Assembly (NCBI GenBank): GCA_046048095.1
Contig: JBJOGS010000029.1
Location: forward strand, 1 to 61,180
DNA length: 61,180 nt
Reading direction: 5' to 3'
DNA from: UBA3478 sp046048095
Lineage (GTDB): Bacteria > Bacteroidota > Bacteroidia > Flavobacteriales > Flavobacteriaceae
How positions within the stretch are numbered: the first letter of the stretch is position 1; every line of letters begins with the position of its first letter. The position numbers were made by a program, and so were the translations under genes. The notes under the pieces were generated by a model. It had not been told where the DNA came from and did not search any database. It saw nothing but the letters and a program-made list of their open reading frames with translations. Positions 52,826 to 61,180 of this stretch are shown piece by piece.

Positions 52826-54139
52826 TTATTGCTTAGAGATCAAATGAATTTCAACCCGTCTATGCGGATGAGGCTCAACGCCATCAAGCGACTTATCTTC
52901 TGGTAGTTCTCCTCTTCCTTCAAAACGAAGTCTTTCAGCATCGATCCCTCGAGAAACTAAGTAGTCATAAAAGGCTTTGGCCCGTTCTTCTGATAGGCGT
53001 TGATTTAATGCCGTGGGGCCTATAGCATCAGTGAACCCCAAGATAAGATAGTGTTCGAGCACATTTTTCTTCATGCTGCGCACAACCGCCTCTAACTGTT
53101 GATCGACGGGACTACTGAAATCTCCGTCACCTCTCGAAAAAGGCAGTTGCATTGCCTGCTGATTTAAATCAATGACTAGCGCGGCTAATATCGGCTCAGG
53201 ACATCCGAAGTTAGCGATACTGCCTTTAATCATCGGACATTGATCAAGCGCATCCGCTACACGATCTCCATCGGCATCGTCGATGGGGCACCCTTTGTTT
53301 TCTGGGACTCCGGCAACCAATGGGCATAAATCATCGATATCGACGATTTGGTCATTGTCTTGATCTGGGCATCCTAGATTGGCACCTAGACCAAAGTCGT
53401 CTGGACAACGGTCGTTTTCATCTGAAACACCATCCAAATCTCTATCGGCACAGGCCATGGGAGCAGTAAACTTAGGCCTAGAGGGTCGAAGTCGGTAACT
53501 GAGTCCGCTCGTATAGGTTAAAAAGTCAAAAAAGTTTTGGTTAAGTCCAGAGGTGAATTCGGTGCCTAATTTTAGTTGGAAATTCTTTGATAAGACCAGC
53601 GTTGATTCAAGGCCTCCTGAGGCTATGGTTGATGAATTTTGTTCTACCCCTGCTAGTCCAAATCCCAGAACGGCACCTAAATCAAAGGGCCCGATGCGTA
53701 CCAAGGGCTTACTATAGCGCAATTGAAGAACTGATAGCGTTACCGGATTGATCGTTTGAGGGCCATACTCGGTGAGTCTGGATATGCCTAACCTCAAGCC
53801 TAAACGTGAACTGCCTTGTTCATGGGCGTTTATTCGCTTTGAATATTGAAGATAGAACGGCATTGAGGTGTTCCATTGCGACGGGCTGAACACCCCCTCA
53901 AATGGGCGTCCACTGATTAGCCCACTGACTTCATTGCTAATGGTAAAGGCAGAACTTTGACCGCCTTGGCCTGCCGCAAAAGCATCCACAAAAAACCCCC
54001 CTGCCTCGAGAAAAGATTGCGAACGTTGCTCTTGTTGCGCTCGAAGAGTCCCATAATTCCCTGAATAGACACATAGCATTAGGCCAAAAAGAAAGCCGAA
54101 GTGATTTTTGAAATGCATTGCAGGGCGGGGCAGGGGCAT
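52826..54139 (-). CDS. OmpA-family protein with thrombospondin type 3 repeats
   Basis: 437 aa; a later Met (codon at 54118) may be the true start of the signal peptide. After a beta-rich N-terminal barrel-like region (about 35-215) come Asp-rich calcium-binding repeats (DRDLDGVSDENDRCPDD, DQDNDQIVDIDDLCP, DADGDRVADALDQCP). The C-terminal OmpA domain (about 325-435) binds peptidoglycan (LILGFTDAIG, LSEERAKAFYDYL). An outer-membrane-to-wall anchor. It lies between kbl and addB. Confidence 0.88.
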   Translation of the reverse strand: MPLPRPAMHFKNHFGFLFGLMLCVYSGNYGTLRAQQEQRSQSFLEAGGFFVDAFAAGQGGQSSAFTISNEVSGLISGRPFEGVFSPSQWNTSMPFYLQYSKRINAHEQGSSRLGLRLGISRLTEYGPQTINPVTLSVLQLRYSKPLVRIGPFDLGAVLGFGLAGVEQNSSTIASGGLESTLVLSKNFQLKLGTEFTSGLNQNFFDFLTYTSGLSYRLRPSRPKFTAPMACADRDLDGVSDENDRCPDDFGLGANLGCPDQDNDQIVDIDDLCPLVAGVPENKGCPIDDADGDRVADALDQCPMIKGSIANFGCPEPILAALVIDLNQQAMQLPFSRGDGDFSSPVDQQLEAVVRSMKKNVLEHYLILGFTDAIGPTALNQRLSEERAKAFYDYLVSRGIDAERLRFEGRGELPEDKSLDGVEPHPHRRVEIHLISKQ

Positions 54140-54143
54140 GGAC

Positions 54144-55340
54144 TTAAATCACCTTCAATTCTTTACCTACACTGATGAAGGCTTCTATAGCCTGGTCGAG
54201 GTGCGCCCTGGTGTGGGCTGCAGAGAGCTGCACTCGTATGCGTGCTTTACCCTTAGGAACGACCGGAAAAAAGAATCCGATCACATAGATACCTTTGGTG
54301 AGCAGTTTTTCAGCCATTTGCTGAGCAAGTTTTGCGTCGTAGAGCATGACTGGAACAATCGCCGAATCGCCTTCAACGATGTCAAACTTGGCCTCTTTCA
54401 TTTGCTTTTTGAAATACGCGGTGTTTTCTTTTAACTGTTGTACTAGGCTATTGTCCCGTTTTAATAGCTCGAAGACTTTTAGCGAGGCCCCAACGATATT
54501 TGGGGCAAGTGAATTCGAGAACAAATACGGACGTGATCGTTGTCTCAATAGCTCAATAATTTCTTTCTTACCGGTGGTATATCCGCCCATGGCTCCGCCT
54601 AGAGCTTTACCAAGTGTGCCAGTAATGATGTCAATGCGGCCAAGCACAGATTTATCTTCTAGGGTACCAATTCCGGTCTCTCCTATGAATCCTGCGGCAT
54701 GGCATTCGTCTATGGCCACGAGTGCTTCATATGTTTCGGCGAGTTCACACAATTTATCAAGGGGTGCGACTAGACCGTCCATTGAAAAGACCCCATCGGT
54801 GACAATCATAATGGTTTGCGCATTATCGGCCCGGGCTTGTTTGAGTTGGGTCTCAAGGTCAGCCATGTTATTGTTTTCATAGCGGTACCGTTTCGCTTTG
54901 CAAAGTCTCACCCCATCAATGATGGATGCATGGTTGAGACTGTCAGAAATAATGGCGTCTTCGGGGCCTAAAAGCGGTTCAAAAAGCCCTCCATTGGCGT
55001 CGAAAGCGGCCGCATATAAAATGGTGTCTTCGGTGCCATAGAAAGAGGCAATCTCTGCTTCTAATTTTTTATGAATGTCTTGTGTTCCGCAAATAAAGCG
55101 CACCGAGGACATACCGAAGCCATGCGTCTCTAATGTGTCTTTTGCTGCCTGAATCACTTCGGGATGTGAAGAGAGTCCAAGGTAGTTGTTCGCACAGAAA
55201 TTGAGCACTTCTTGGCCAGAATCCAAGGTGATTTGGGCGCCCTGCTTCGAGGTGATAATTCGTTCTGATTTGTACAAGCCTTGCTCTTTCAGGTCATTGA
55301 GGGTTTCTTGTAGCTGTTTTTGGAAAGCTTTAGGGTACAT
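54144..55340 (-). CDS. kbl: Glycine C-acetyltransferase (2-amino-3-ketobutyrate CoA ligase)
   Basis: 398 aa, PLP alpha-oxoamine synthase family. Schiff-base Lys in GTLGKALGGAMGGY; DECHAAGFIGETG precedes it. The start resembles Kbl (LKEQGLYKSERIITS), which converts aminoketobutyrate and CoA to glycine and acetyl-CoA in threonine breakdown. The related serine palmitoyltransferase is less likely given the end region and length. Threonine dehydrogenase is not nearby. Confidence 0.88.
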   Translation of the reverse strand: MYPKAFQKQLQETLNDLKEQGLYKSERIITSKQGAQITLDSGQEVLNFCANNYLGLSSHPEVIQAAKDTLETHGFGMSSVRFICGTQDIHKKLEAEIASFYGTEDTILYAAAFDANGGLFEPLLGPEDAIISDSLNHASIIDGVRLCKAKRYRYENNNMADLETQLKQARADNAQTIMIVTDGVFSMDGLVAPLDKLCELAETYEALVAIDECHAAGFIGETGIGTLEDKSVLGRIDIITGTLGKALGGAMGGYTTGKKEIIELLRQRSRPYLFSNSLAPNIVGASLKVFELLKRDNSLVQQLKENTAYFKKQMKEAKFDIVEGDSAIVPVMLYDAKLAQQMAEKLLTKGIYVIGFFFPVVPKGKARIRVQLSAAHTRAHLDQAIEAFISVGKELKVI

Positions 55341-55352
55341 ACGTTAAGCCGA

Positions 55353-58300
55353 TTAAAGGTGGGTAATCGTGATTTCTGGATCGAGTGTACTAAGATAAAT
55401 AATGATACGGTCTTTTACTCGGATTGGCTTACCGTCCACGAGCATCTGTTCGATGAGTTCAGCGTACTGATTAATCTGAGAGACGTGTGAGTCATTTGGT
55501 GCGCCGGTTTTGTATTCGATCAAGGTATAGGCATTGTCGACCAAGACGAACCGATCAGGAATGCATAGCGCTCCATGAACGTCGAGTAGGGCGGCTTCGT
55601 TTTTAGACCACAATGACCGACCAAAGAGGTGCTTTAATTCAGGGTGAGACAGCACGAGATTTGCCCAGTGTACACATTGATCGAGTAGATCGATTGAAAG
55701 CCCATCGATCTTTATCTGAACAGAGAGAGACTCTTTTGCCTTCAAGATATCATCGCGATCATAAACATAGCGCATGAACTGATGAAATAGGGTGCCTAAG
55801 ATTTGAGCGTCTTTAATGTGCAGCTCAGGATATGAATGAGTGAATCGCAGGGTTGGATCCGCTATAGCAAAATCAATTTTTCTTTCATCTTTTAGTAAGG
55901 ATGTAGTCGATTTCGTTTGAAGTTGGCCAAGCGTAATCTCAGTCTGAGATGCAGGATCAAACCCGTAGTGCTGTTTTAAGCAATCGTAAAATAAGGCAGG
56001 ATAGTGGATGCCTTCTTTCGTTGCAGACAAGACCTCAGTGTAGATGAACAGGGCATTTTTTGCTCGAGTACATGCCACGTAGAGCTGATTTAAATGATCC
56101 AGCGCTGTCTTGGTGCGCTCTTGTTCATAGATCTTTCTTGAATTTTCTTGGGCCTTAGTGGTCTTATCTGAAAGCGGCAAGAGCATTTCTTCGATCGGAA
56201 GCAGGTCATCTACTCGAAGCCACTCTTTTCTCGCGTTTGTTAAGCGGTTTCGCTCAATGGCGAACGGAATAAAGACCAGATTAAATTCTAGACCTTTCGA
56301 CTTGTGAATAGTGGTGATACGCAGCGCTTCATCATTTTCAGGAAGCGGCACAAAGAGCGATTCTTGGCTATCAAAATAAGAGATGAATTCTTGGATTCCT
56401 TCTTTTTTTTGGTGCTGTCGCTCGTGGATGAGTTCGAGTAAATAGTTACAGAATGCCGGATCGATCTCTCCTGCACTAGCAATTGTTGAATCGGGTCGTC
56501 CGAGAGAGAGGTGGTCAATGACAGATTTGGCAAAGACATAAGCAGACGACTTAAGTAACTGATCGATGTCGATCCCTTGTTGTCTTAGGTAGTGCTCAAA
56601 ACAGCTAATCCGATTATTCTCTTGACTATTTAGCGTATCGCGTACTTGTTTAAAGCGTTCTTTCGAATACCTTTCAGCGGTGTCCACTACTTCAAAGGCG
56701 TGCAATGGATTATTGCGGTCAAGCGCATAGCGCATTAAGGCGATGACCGCTTTAATGGTGGCATTGCGCTTGAGATCTAAGGCTTCAGACGAGATGACAT
56801 TCAATCCGGCATTCATCAAGAATTCGGCCACCTTTTGTGCTTCAGCATTGGTAGATACCAGCACCGCCATATCAGACAGGCTATAGTGATGTGCTTTACA
56901 GAATGCGAGGTCGTCAAGTAGCGCGCTCAGCTGAAATGATTCTTCTTCACTTCGCGTTTTTTCAATAAAGCGAACGCGAACTAGGCCTTGTGACAAAGTC
57001 GCTCCTGGTCTAGGCTGTTGAAGGCTAGTGTGCTTGTAGAGGTGTTGATGGGTAGGATCTTCAAGACGGTCTGCAGCCAATTCAAAGAGGTGATTGTTGA
57101 AGTTTACAATGACTGGGTCACTGCGGTAGTTAGTCGAGAGATTCTCGGTGATAGGAAGCTTAGAAAATGAATGATTTCGGTGGGTTTGAAGAGCAATAAA
57201 TTGTTGGGCATCGCCGCCCCGCCATCGATAAATAGACTGTTTGGCGTCTCCGACGATAAACACTAGGCCTTCTTTCAAGTTTTCGGCTGAATCAACCACC
57301 GACGATAGTAGCGGTTTTAAATTGTGCCACTGAAATACTGAGGTGTCTTGAAATTCATCGATAAAAAAGTACTGGTACTTTGATCCAATGCGCTCGTAGA
57401 TGTAGGGTGTGGGTTGATCGGCAATGGCGTCGCTTATGAGCGCATTAAATTCGGCTATCGGTAGCAGCTGCTCCTCTTTTAATACCGATTGGTATAAATT
57501 AAAAATTTTCTGCATGAGGCCGTAATTTCCAAGTTGACGGATTATTTCGTCTACTCGATTTCTCTCATGCAACAGTTGAACCAGTGTTGGATAATCTACC
57601 GCAATAGACTCTAGAATACTTGGGGAAACTTCTTTTCCTTTTTTAAGCAATGTCCCCTGTTCTATTTGACCGGTTACAGTAGATGAGATGAGTTTTGGCG
57701 CGTCGAACTGTCCTGAAACAAGGGTGTCTAGGTGGTCTATTATATTGGATTTAAAGACCGCATTTTTGCCAGCTGCCTCAATAGATTTTAATAGGGTAGA
57801 TGCCTTATCGACAAGTTGGTGATCGATCGCTTCTTTGTGTTTTTTTAGAAGGGCTTTATGCGGCGCAATTTGATGCAGTGCGAGCTGATTGATTTGAAAT
57901 TTTTTGCGTGAACTTTCGTTGAGCAGCTCTTTGCTGAATTCAAAAAGCTGATGACTGATGTCAAATGATTTCGAACGTTCAATCTGCTCATAGGTCAGGG
58001 TTCGAAGCAACGCCTTTAAAACCTCGTCTTCTTGAATGCTATCGATTAGTCGCTCGATTGCTTCTTTGAGCTGCGTATGGGGTTCAAGGGTCACTTCAAA
58101 TCCTGGATTCAGCGCGAGATCCAATGCAAAACTGCGAATGAGCTTGTGCGTAAACGCATCAATGGTGGTGAGCTCAAAGGCCGAATAATTGTGAAGAATT
58201 TCTTTGAGTACGATTTTCGAGCGACTTCTCAGTTGTTCTTTGCTCAGAGATAGACCTCTTGAGAGCTCATCGAGAAGCGCTTCTTTGACGGGCTCGGATT

Positions 58301-58514
58301 GATCGCAGCGATGCGCAAAATAGTGTAAACTCGAGAGTACTCGATCTTTCATTTCAGCAGCGGCTTTATTGGTGAACGTAATGGCTAAAATCTGCTGAAA
58401 AGGCCTTTTTACAGGCGATTGAAGAAGGATGCTGAGGTAGGTTTTAGCTAGCGTATAGGTTTTTCCTGAACCTGCCGCGGCACTGTAGATTTGAAAGGGA
58501 GCCTCTAGTAACAT
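55353..58514 (-). CDS. addA: UvrD-family helicase/nuclease, AddA-like
   Basis: 1053 aa from the ATG at 58514; the frame is open to 58589, but that extension overlaps the sodB promoter and start. Superfamily 1A helicase motifs: Walker A AAAGSGKTYTL (12-22), YFFIDEFQDTS (motif II), VGDAKQSIYRWRGGD, ITTIHKSKGLEF, and a C-terminal RecB-like nuclease with EYKTG near 1000. A partner of AddB in processing of double-strand breaks. First gene of a four-gene minus-strand operon. Contains the palindrome at 57482-57495 (encoding L-Y-Q-S-V). Confidence 0.88.
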   Translation of the reverse strand: MLLEAPFQIYSAAAGSGKTYTLAKTYLSILLQSPVKRPFQQILAITFTNKAAAEMKDRVLSSLHYFAHRCDQSEPVKEALLDELSRGLSLSKEQLRSRSKIVLKEILHNYSAFELTTIDAFTHKLIRSFALDLALNPGFEVTLEPHTQLKEAIERLIDSIQEDEVLKALLRTLTYEQIERSKSFDISHQLFEFSKELLNESSRKKFQINQLALHQIAPHKALLKKHKEAIDHQLVDKASTLLKSIEAAGKNAVFKSNIIDHLDTLVSGQFDAPKLISSTVTGQIEQGTLLKKGKEVSPSILESIAVDYPTLVQLLHERNRVDEIIRQLGNYGLMQKIFNLYQSVLKEEQLLPIAEFNALISDAIADQPTPYIYERIGSKYQYFFIDEFQDTSVFQWHNLKPLLSSVVDSAENLKEGLVFIVGDAKQSIYRWRGGDAQQFIALQTHRNHSFSKLPITENLSTNYRSDPVIVNFNNHLFELAADRLEDPTHQHLYKHTSLQQPRPGATLSQGLVRVRFIEKTRSEEESFQLSALLDDLAFCKAHHYSLSDMAVLVSTNAEAQKVAEFLMNAGLNVISSEALDLKRNATIKAVIALMRYALDRNNPLHAFEVVDTAERYSKERFKQVRDTLNSQENNRISCFEHYLRQQGIDIDQLLKSSAYVFAKSVIDHLSLGRPDSTIASAGEIDPAFCNYLLELIHERQHQKKEGIQEFISYFDSQESLFVPLPENDEALRITTIHKSKGLEFNLVFIPFAIERNRLTNARKEWLRVDDLLPIEEMLLPLSDKTTKAQENSRKIYEQERTKTALDHLNQLYVACTRAKNALFIYTEVLSATKEGIHYPALFYDCLKQHYGFDPASQTEITLGQLQTKSTTSLLKDERKIDFAIADPTLRFTHSYPELHIKDAQILGTLFHQFMRYVYDRDDILKAKESLSVQIKIDGLSIDLLDQCVHWANLVLSHPELKHLFGRSLWSKNEAALLDVHGALCIPDRFVLVDNAYTLIEYKTGAPNDSHVSQINQYAELIEQMLVDGKPIRVKDRIIIYLSTLDPEITITHL
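57482..57495. repeat. Dispersed palindrome copy 4 (ATACCGATTGGTAT)
   Basis: Identical to the copy at 35967-35980, inside addA, flanked by AT-rich sequence. It is read in the same frame as copies 2 and 3. Confidence 0.7.
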
Positions 58515-58544
58515 CTGCTTAATGCAAAATACACACTTTAGCCT

Positions 58545-58552
58545 TATTTTTG
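58545..58552 (+). promoter_or_regulatory. -7 promoter element of sodB
   Basis: TATTTTTG, a full consensus match, 30 nt before the sodB ATG. It lies in the 68-bp divergent space with addA. Confidence 0.55.
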
Positions 58553-58582
58553 TAGAACTACACATCTTAAAAACAGAAACAT

Positions 58583-59191
58583 ATGTCATTTGAATTGCCC
58601 AATTTGCCTTACGCCCATGACGCGCTTGAGCCTCATATCGATGCGCGTACTATGGAAATTCATCACGGAAAACATCACGCCGGATACACGGCTAAATTGA
58701 ATGCTGCGGTAGAAGGAACAGCACTTGAGGGAAAGTCAATTACCGAAATTCTCAAAGGGCTTGATATGAGTAACGGCGCACTCAGAAATAATGGAGGAGG
58801 GTATTACAACCACAATCTTTTTTGGGAAGTAATGGCTCCAAATGCTGGAGGCGCTCCGACCGGAGAACTTGCAACTGCCATCGATAAGGCCTACGGTTCT
58901 TTCGAGGGGTTTAAAGATGCGTTTAGCAATGCGGCAGCTACCCAATTTGGTTCTGGATGGGCATGGTTGTGTGTCCACAAAGGAGGAGCGGTTGAAGTGT
59001 GTTCTACACCCAACCAAGACAATCCGTTAATGCCTGGAGTAAGTTGCCAAGGAACGCCAATACTCGGATTGGATGTTTGGGAACACGCCTATTATCTCAA
59101 CTATCAAAATAGACGACCTGATTATATCAATGCGTTTTTCAACGTAATTAATTGGGCGAAAGTCAGTGAATTTTACGCTGAAGCGAAATAG
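58583..59191 (+). CDS. sodB: Superoxide dismutase (Fe/Mn family)
   Basis: 202 aa. Metal ligands are visible: His27 in EIHHGKHH, His77 in YYNHNLFW, and Asp164 and His168 in DVWEHAYY. It disproportionates superoxide in the cytoplasm; whether it prefers iron or manganese (or either) cannot be settled by eye. Monocistronic, with its own promoter. A hairpin follows its stop and is shared with the convergent PurF-like gene. Confidence 0.96.
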   Translation: MSFELPNLPYAHDALEPHIDARTMEIHHGKHHAGYTAKLNAAVEGTALEGKSITEILKGLDMSNGALRNNGGGYYNHNLFWEVMAPNAGGAPTGELATAIDKAYGSFEGFKDAFSNAAATQFGSGWAWLCVHKGGAVEVCSTPNQDNPLMPGVSCQGTPILGLDVWEHAYYLNYQNRRPDYINAFFNVINWAKVSEFYAEAK

Positions 59192-59194
59192 AGT

Positions 59195-59216
59195 AGCCTA
59201 CTGTGGCTAGTAGGCT
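59195..59216. other. Stem-loop at the sodB/PurF-like convergence
   Basis: AGCCTACT, loop GTGGCT, AGTAGGCT: perfect 8-bp inverted repeat. It overlaps the last codons and stop of the minus-strand gene. No T-run on either strand. Confidence 0.55.
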
Positions 59217-61105
59217 CTTGAACGTTTACCTTCATAGTAATTCACAAAAGCACGGTTAACTACCTTATGCCCTCCCGGCGTAGGGTAGTTTCCTGTGAAA
59301 TACCAATCGCCTTTATTTTCAGGACACGCTCGATGCAGGTCGTCAATGGTCTGAAATAGAATTTTCACCGGAGCTTTCATCTCTGAAGGACGCAATAAGA
59401 CTCCAATTTTCTGCTCAAGCTCTTCATCACTAAACGGCGCGTATATCTCCTTCACATAGTTACGAACCTCCTTGACGTCAGCATCGAGGCTGGCTAGACA
59501 TTTTTCATAGACCGTTTTAAGAATCCCTTCGGTGCCGCGATCTTTATGCAGGGCTATAGCCGCCCTAAAGGCGATAAAGTCTTCTAGGCGCGCCATGTCA
59601 ATTCCATAGCAATCGGGGTAACGTATCTGAGGAGCAGAAGAAACAACCACGATTTGTTTGGGATGCAGTCTGTCTAGCATTTTGAGTATTGACTTTTTCA
59701 GCGTTGTTCCTCGAACGATACTGTCATCAATGATTACTAAGTTGTCGGTGGTCTTCACCGATCCATAAGTAATGTCGTATACGTGGGCCACCAAATCGTC
59801 TCTACTGCTGTCTTGTGTGATAAATGTCCGCAGCTTCGCGTCTTTAATCGCTACCTTTTCAATCCGCGGGCGTACCATAAGTAGTTCATCAAGATCGTCT
59901 TCTGAAAGTTGGGCCCCCTTGGCCAAAATTTCGGCCTTTTTGTAGGCGTTAAGTCGCGATTGAGCCTCTGAGACCAAGCCTAGAAACGAGGTTTCAGCGG
60001 TGTTGGGGATATACGAAAACACCGTGTTAAATAGGTCGCCTTCGATGGCTTTGTAAACGCGATTGAACACATAACGCCCGAGCGCTTTCCGCTCTTTGTA
60101 GATATCTTCGTCACTGCCTCGAGAGAAGTAAATTCGCTCGAAGGAACAGGCCTTCTTTTCGGTAGCTTCTAGTACTTGCTCTAGAGAAATTATTCCTGAT
60201 TTCTTGACTATGAGTGCTTGACCGGGCTCTATTTCTCGAATCTGGTCTTTTTTTACATTGAAAACGGTTTGAATGGCTGGACGTTCTGAAGCAACCACCA
60301 CGATTTCGTCGTCTTGGTAAAAATAGGCAGGACGTATACCCGCTGGATCTCTCAACACAAACGCATCACCATGACCGATGAGTCCGGCCATCGCATAGCC
60401 TCCGTCCCAATTTTTTGCCGCTTTTCGCAAGATGCGAGCAACATCGAGACGTTCGGCAATAATACTTGATGCCTCGCGTTTGTTGAAGCCTTCATTTTTG
60501 GCGTCTTTATACAATTTACCGACCGCGTCGTCGAGAAAGTGTCCGATGCGCTCCATGACAGTGACCGTATCAGACATCGCTTTTGGGTGTTGACCGATGC
60601 GCACCAGTTCGTTGAACATTTCTTGAACATTGGTCATATTGAAGTTTCCAGCAACAATGAGGTTGCGATGCATCCAATTATTTTGTCGCAGAAACGGATG
60701 GACATTTTCGATGCTATTTTGGCCAAAGGTGCCATAGCGTACATGCCCGAGCATGAGTTCTCCGAGGTAAGGAATGTTCTCTTTGAGAAAATCTAGGTTT
60801 TCGTGCTCTTCGGGATGTGCGTCCAGTACCCCTTGAATACGCGCATTTATCTGGTCAAAAATATCCTGGATGGGCTGCTTTTCTGCTGATCGCACCCGTG
60901 CGATATAGCGTTCTCCGGGCTGCATATCGAATTTTATAGTAGCCATCCCGGCACCGTCTTGGCCGCGGTTGTGCTGTTTCTCCATCATGAGATACATCTT
61001 ATTTACCGCGTAAAAGGCTGTTCCGTATTTCTCTTTATAGTATTCGAGTGGCTTAAGTAATCGAATTAGGGCTATTCCGCATTCGTGTTTGATGGCATCA
61101 CTCAT
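59207..61105 (-). CDS. Amidophosphoribosyltransferase-like protein (long PurF paralogue)
   Basis: 632 aa, longer than typical PurF (about 460-510). N-terminal Ntn amidotransferase with catalytic Cys9 after a short propeptide (HE/CGIAL), NRGQDGAG and VRYGTFG; C-terminal phosphoribosyltransferase with the PRPP loop NLVIIDDSIVRGTT. A region about 360-470 differs from ordinary PurF and holds FSYIPNTAETSFLG. It could be the purine enzyme itself or a paralogue of changed function. It follows another minus-strand gene by 12 nt. Confidence 0.8.
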   Translation of the reverse strand: MSDAIKHECGIALIRLLKPLEYYKEKYGTAFYAVNKMYLMMEKQHNRGQDGAGMATIKFDMQPGERYIARVRSAEKQPIQDIFDQINARIQGVLDAHPEEHENLDFLKENIPYLGELMLGHVRYGTFGQNSIENVHPFLRQNNWMHRNLIVAGNFNMTNVQEMFNELVRIGQHPKAMSDTVTVMERIGHFLDDAVGKLYKDAKNEGFNKREASSIIAERLDVARILRKAAKNWDGGYAMAGLIGHGDAFVLRDPAGIRPAYFYQDDEIVVVASERPAIQTVFNVKKDQIREIEPGQALIVKKSGIISLEQVLEATEKKACSFERIYFSRGSDEDIYKERKALGRYVFNRVYKAIEGDLFNTVFSYIPNTAETSFLGLVSEAQSRLNAYKKAEILAKGAQLSEDDLDELLMVRPRIEKVAIKDAKLRTFITQDSSRDDLVAHVYDITYGSVKTTDNLVIIDDSIVRGTTLKKSILKMLDRLHPKQIVVVSSAPQIRYPDCYGIDMARLEDFIAFRAAIALHKDRGTEGILKTVYEKCLASLDADVKEVRNYVKEIYAPFSDEELEQKIGVLLRPSEMKAPVKILFQTIDDLHRACPENKGDWYFTGNYPTPGGHKVVNRAFVNYYEGKRSRAY

Positions 61106-61117
61106 GAGAGGGGTCGT

Positions 61118-61180
61118 TTAATCAAGTTCAATGACGCATTGAGTTAGGTCTCTAAACACCTCAAGACGTTCAGTAATTTC
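61118..61180 (-). CDS. C-terminal end of an unidentified gene (partial)
   Basis: The minus strand from the window edge reads 20 codons (EITERLEVFRDLTQCVIELD) and a TAA stop, 12 nt before the PurF-like ATG. The frame is clear and the position fits an upstream operon gene, but too little is visible to name it. Confidence 0.5.
   Translation of the reverse strand, partial: EITERLEVFRDLTQCVIELD

Noticed and set aside
58515..58589. AddA starting at 58589
   Set aside because: That extension runs over the sodB start and promoter; helicases of this family begin close to Walker A, as from the ATG at 58514.
1..61180. CRISPR arrays, insertion sequences, prophage genes, toxin-antitoxin or defence systems
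   Set aside because: No regular spaced repeats, transposase motifs, phage structural genes or defence gene pairs were seen in any frame.

Overview
The window reads as chromosomal DNA from a member of the Bacteroidota, most likely Flavobacteriales. Evidence: the F-type ATP synthase operon lacks the beta and epsilon genes; a PorW/SprE-type type IX secretion lipoprotein sits beside it; an N-acyl-ornithine carbamoyltransferase (ArgF') replaces ordinary ornithine carbamoyltransferase; HU-CCDC81, RicT/PSP1 and DUF4292 proteins are present; Shine-Dalgarno sequences are nearly absent; and gene starts are preceded by the Bacteroidota -7 element TAnnTTTG (often TAnnTTTA here). The DNA is gene-dense (about 50 genes). 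I see no insertion sequence, prophage, integrase or CRISPR array.

Layout. 1-1891 (minus): arsenosugar-type cluster (peroxidase-like protein, radical SAM ArsS, glycosyltransferase cut by the window edge). 1964-6038: patatin, PaaE-like flavin/iron-sulfur reductase, PorW/SprE lipoprotein. 6014-11665: atpZ/I-like gene, small membrane protein, atpB-E-F-H-A-G. 11689-16999: flippase, dUTPase, nucleotidyltransferase, DUF4292 lipoprotein, EnvC-like amidase activator. 17001-23273: thioesterase, HU-CCDC81, DprA, TrpS, PlsC, RecA, TrhO. 23310-37033: RicT, PBP1A, prolyl oligopeptidase, Asd, Alr, Tdk, RsmI, OsmC, RecJ, LpxH-like phosphoesterase, enoyl-CoA hydratase, GNAT. 37122-39741: outer-membrane protein plus a compositionally mosaic lipoprotein gene, tRNA-Ala, a strong terminator and a small repeat cluster. 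39792-41192: Tat-exported Gfo/Idh/MocA oxidoreductase. 41247-50137: complete arginine operon (GNAT-argG-argC-proC-argD-argF'-argB-argE-argH) behind a promoter and an 18-codon leader ORF with four Arg codons near its end. 50134-58514 (minus): addA-kbl-ompA-addB. 58583-61180: sodB, a PurF-like amidotransferase and the tail of one more gene.

The strongest candidates for something undescribed are: (1) the short arginine leader peptide (MKTLQHLSLPIRRFLRRP, 41286-41342), apparently an attenuator for the arg operon, without an obvious strong intrinsic terminator; (2) a 14-bp palindrome ATACCGATYGGTAT found inside four unrelated genes, with a near-copy in a fifth, in all three reading frames, far more often than chance; (3) a set of promoters whose -7 element lies only 4-6 nt before the start codon, predicting leaderless mRNAs. 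Compactness is extreme: all eight convergent gene pairs abut, and four share one CTAG or TTAA for both stops. Gene starts were corrected from the longest open frame for recA, dprA, argG, proC, addA, dut, the HU protein and both genes at 37122-39406.
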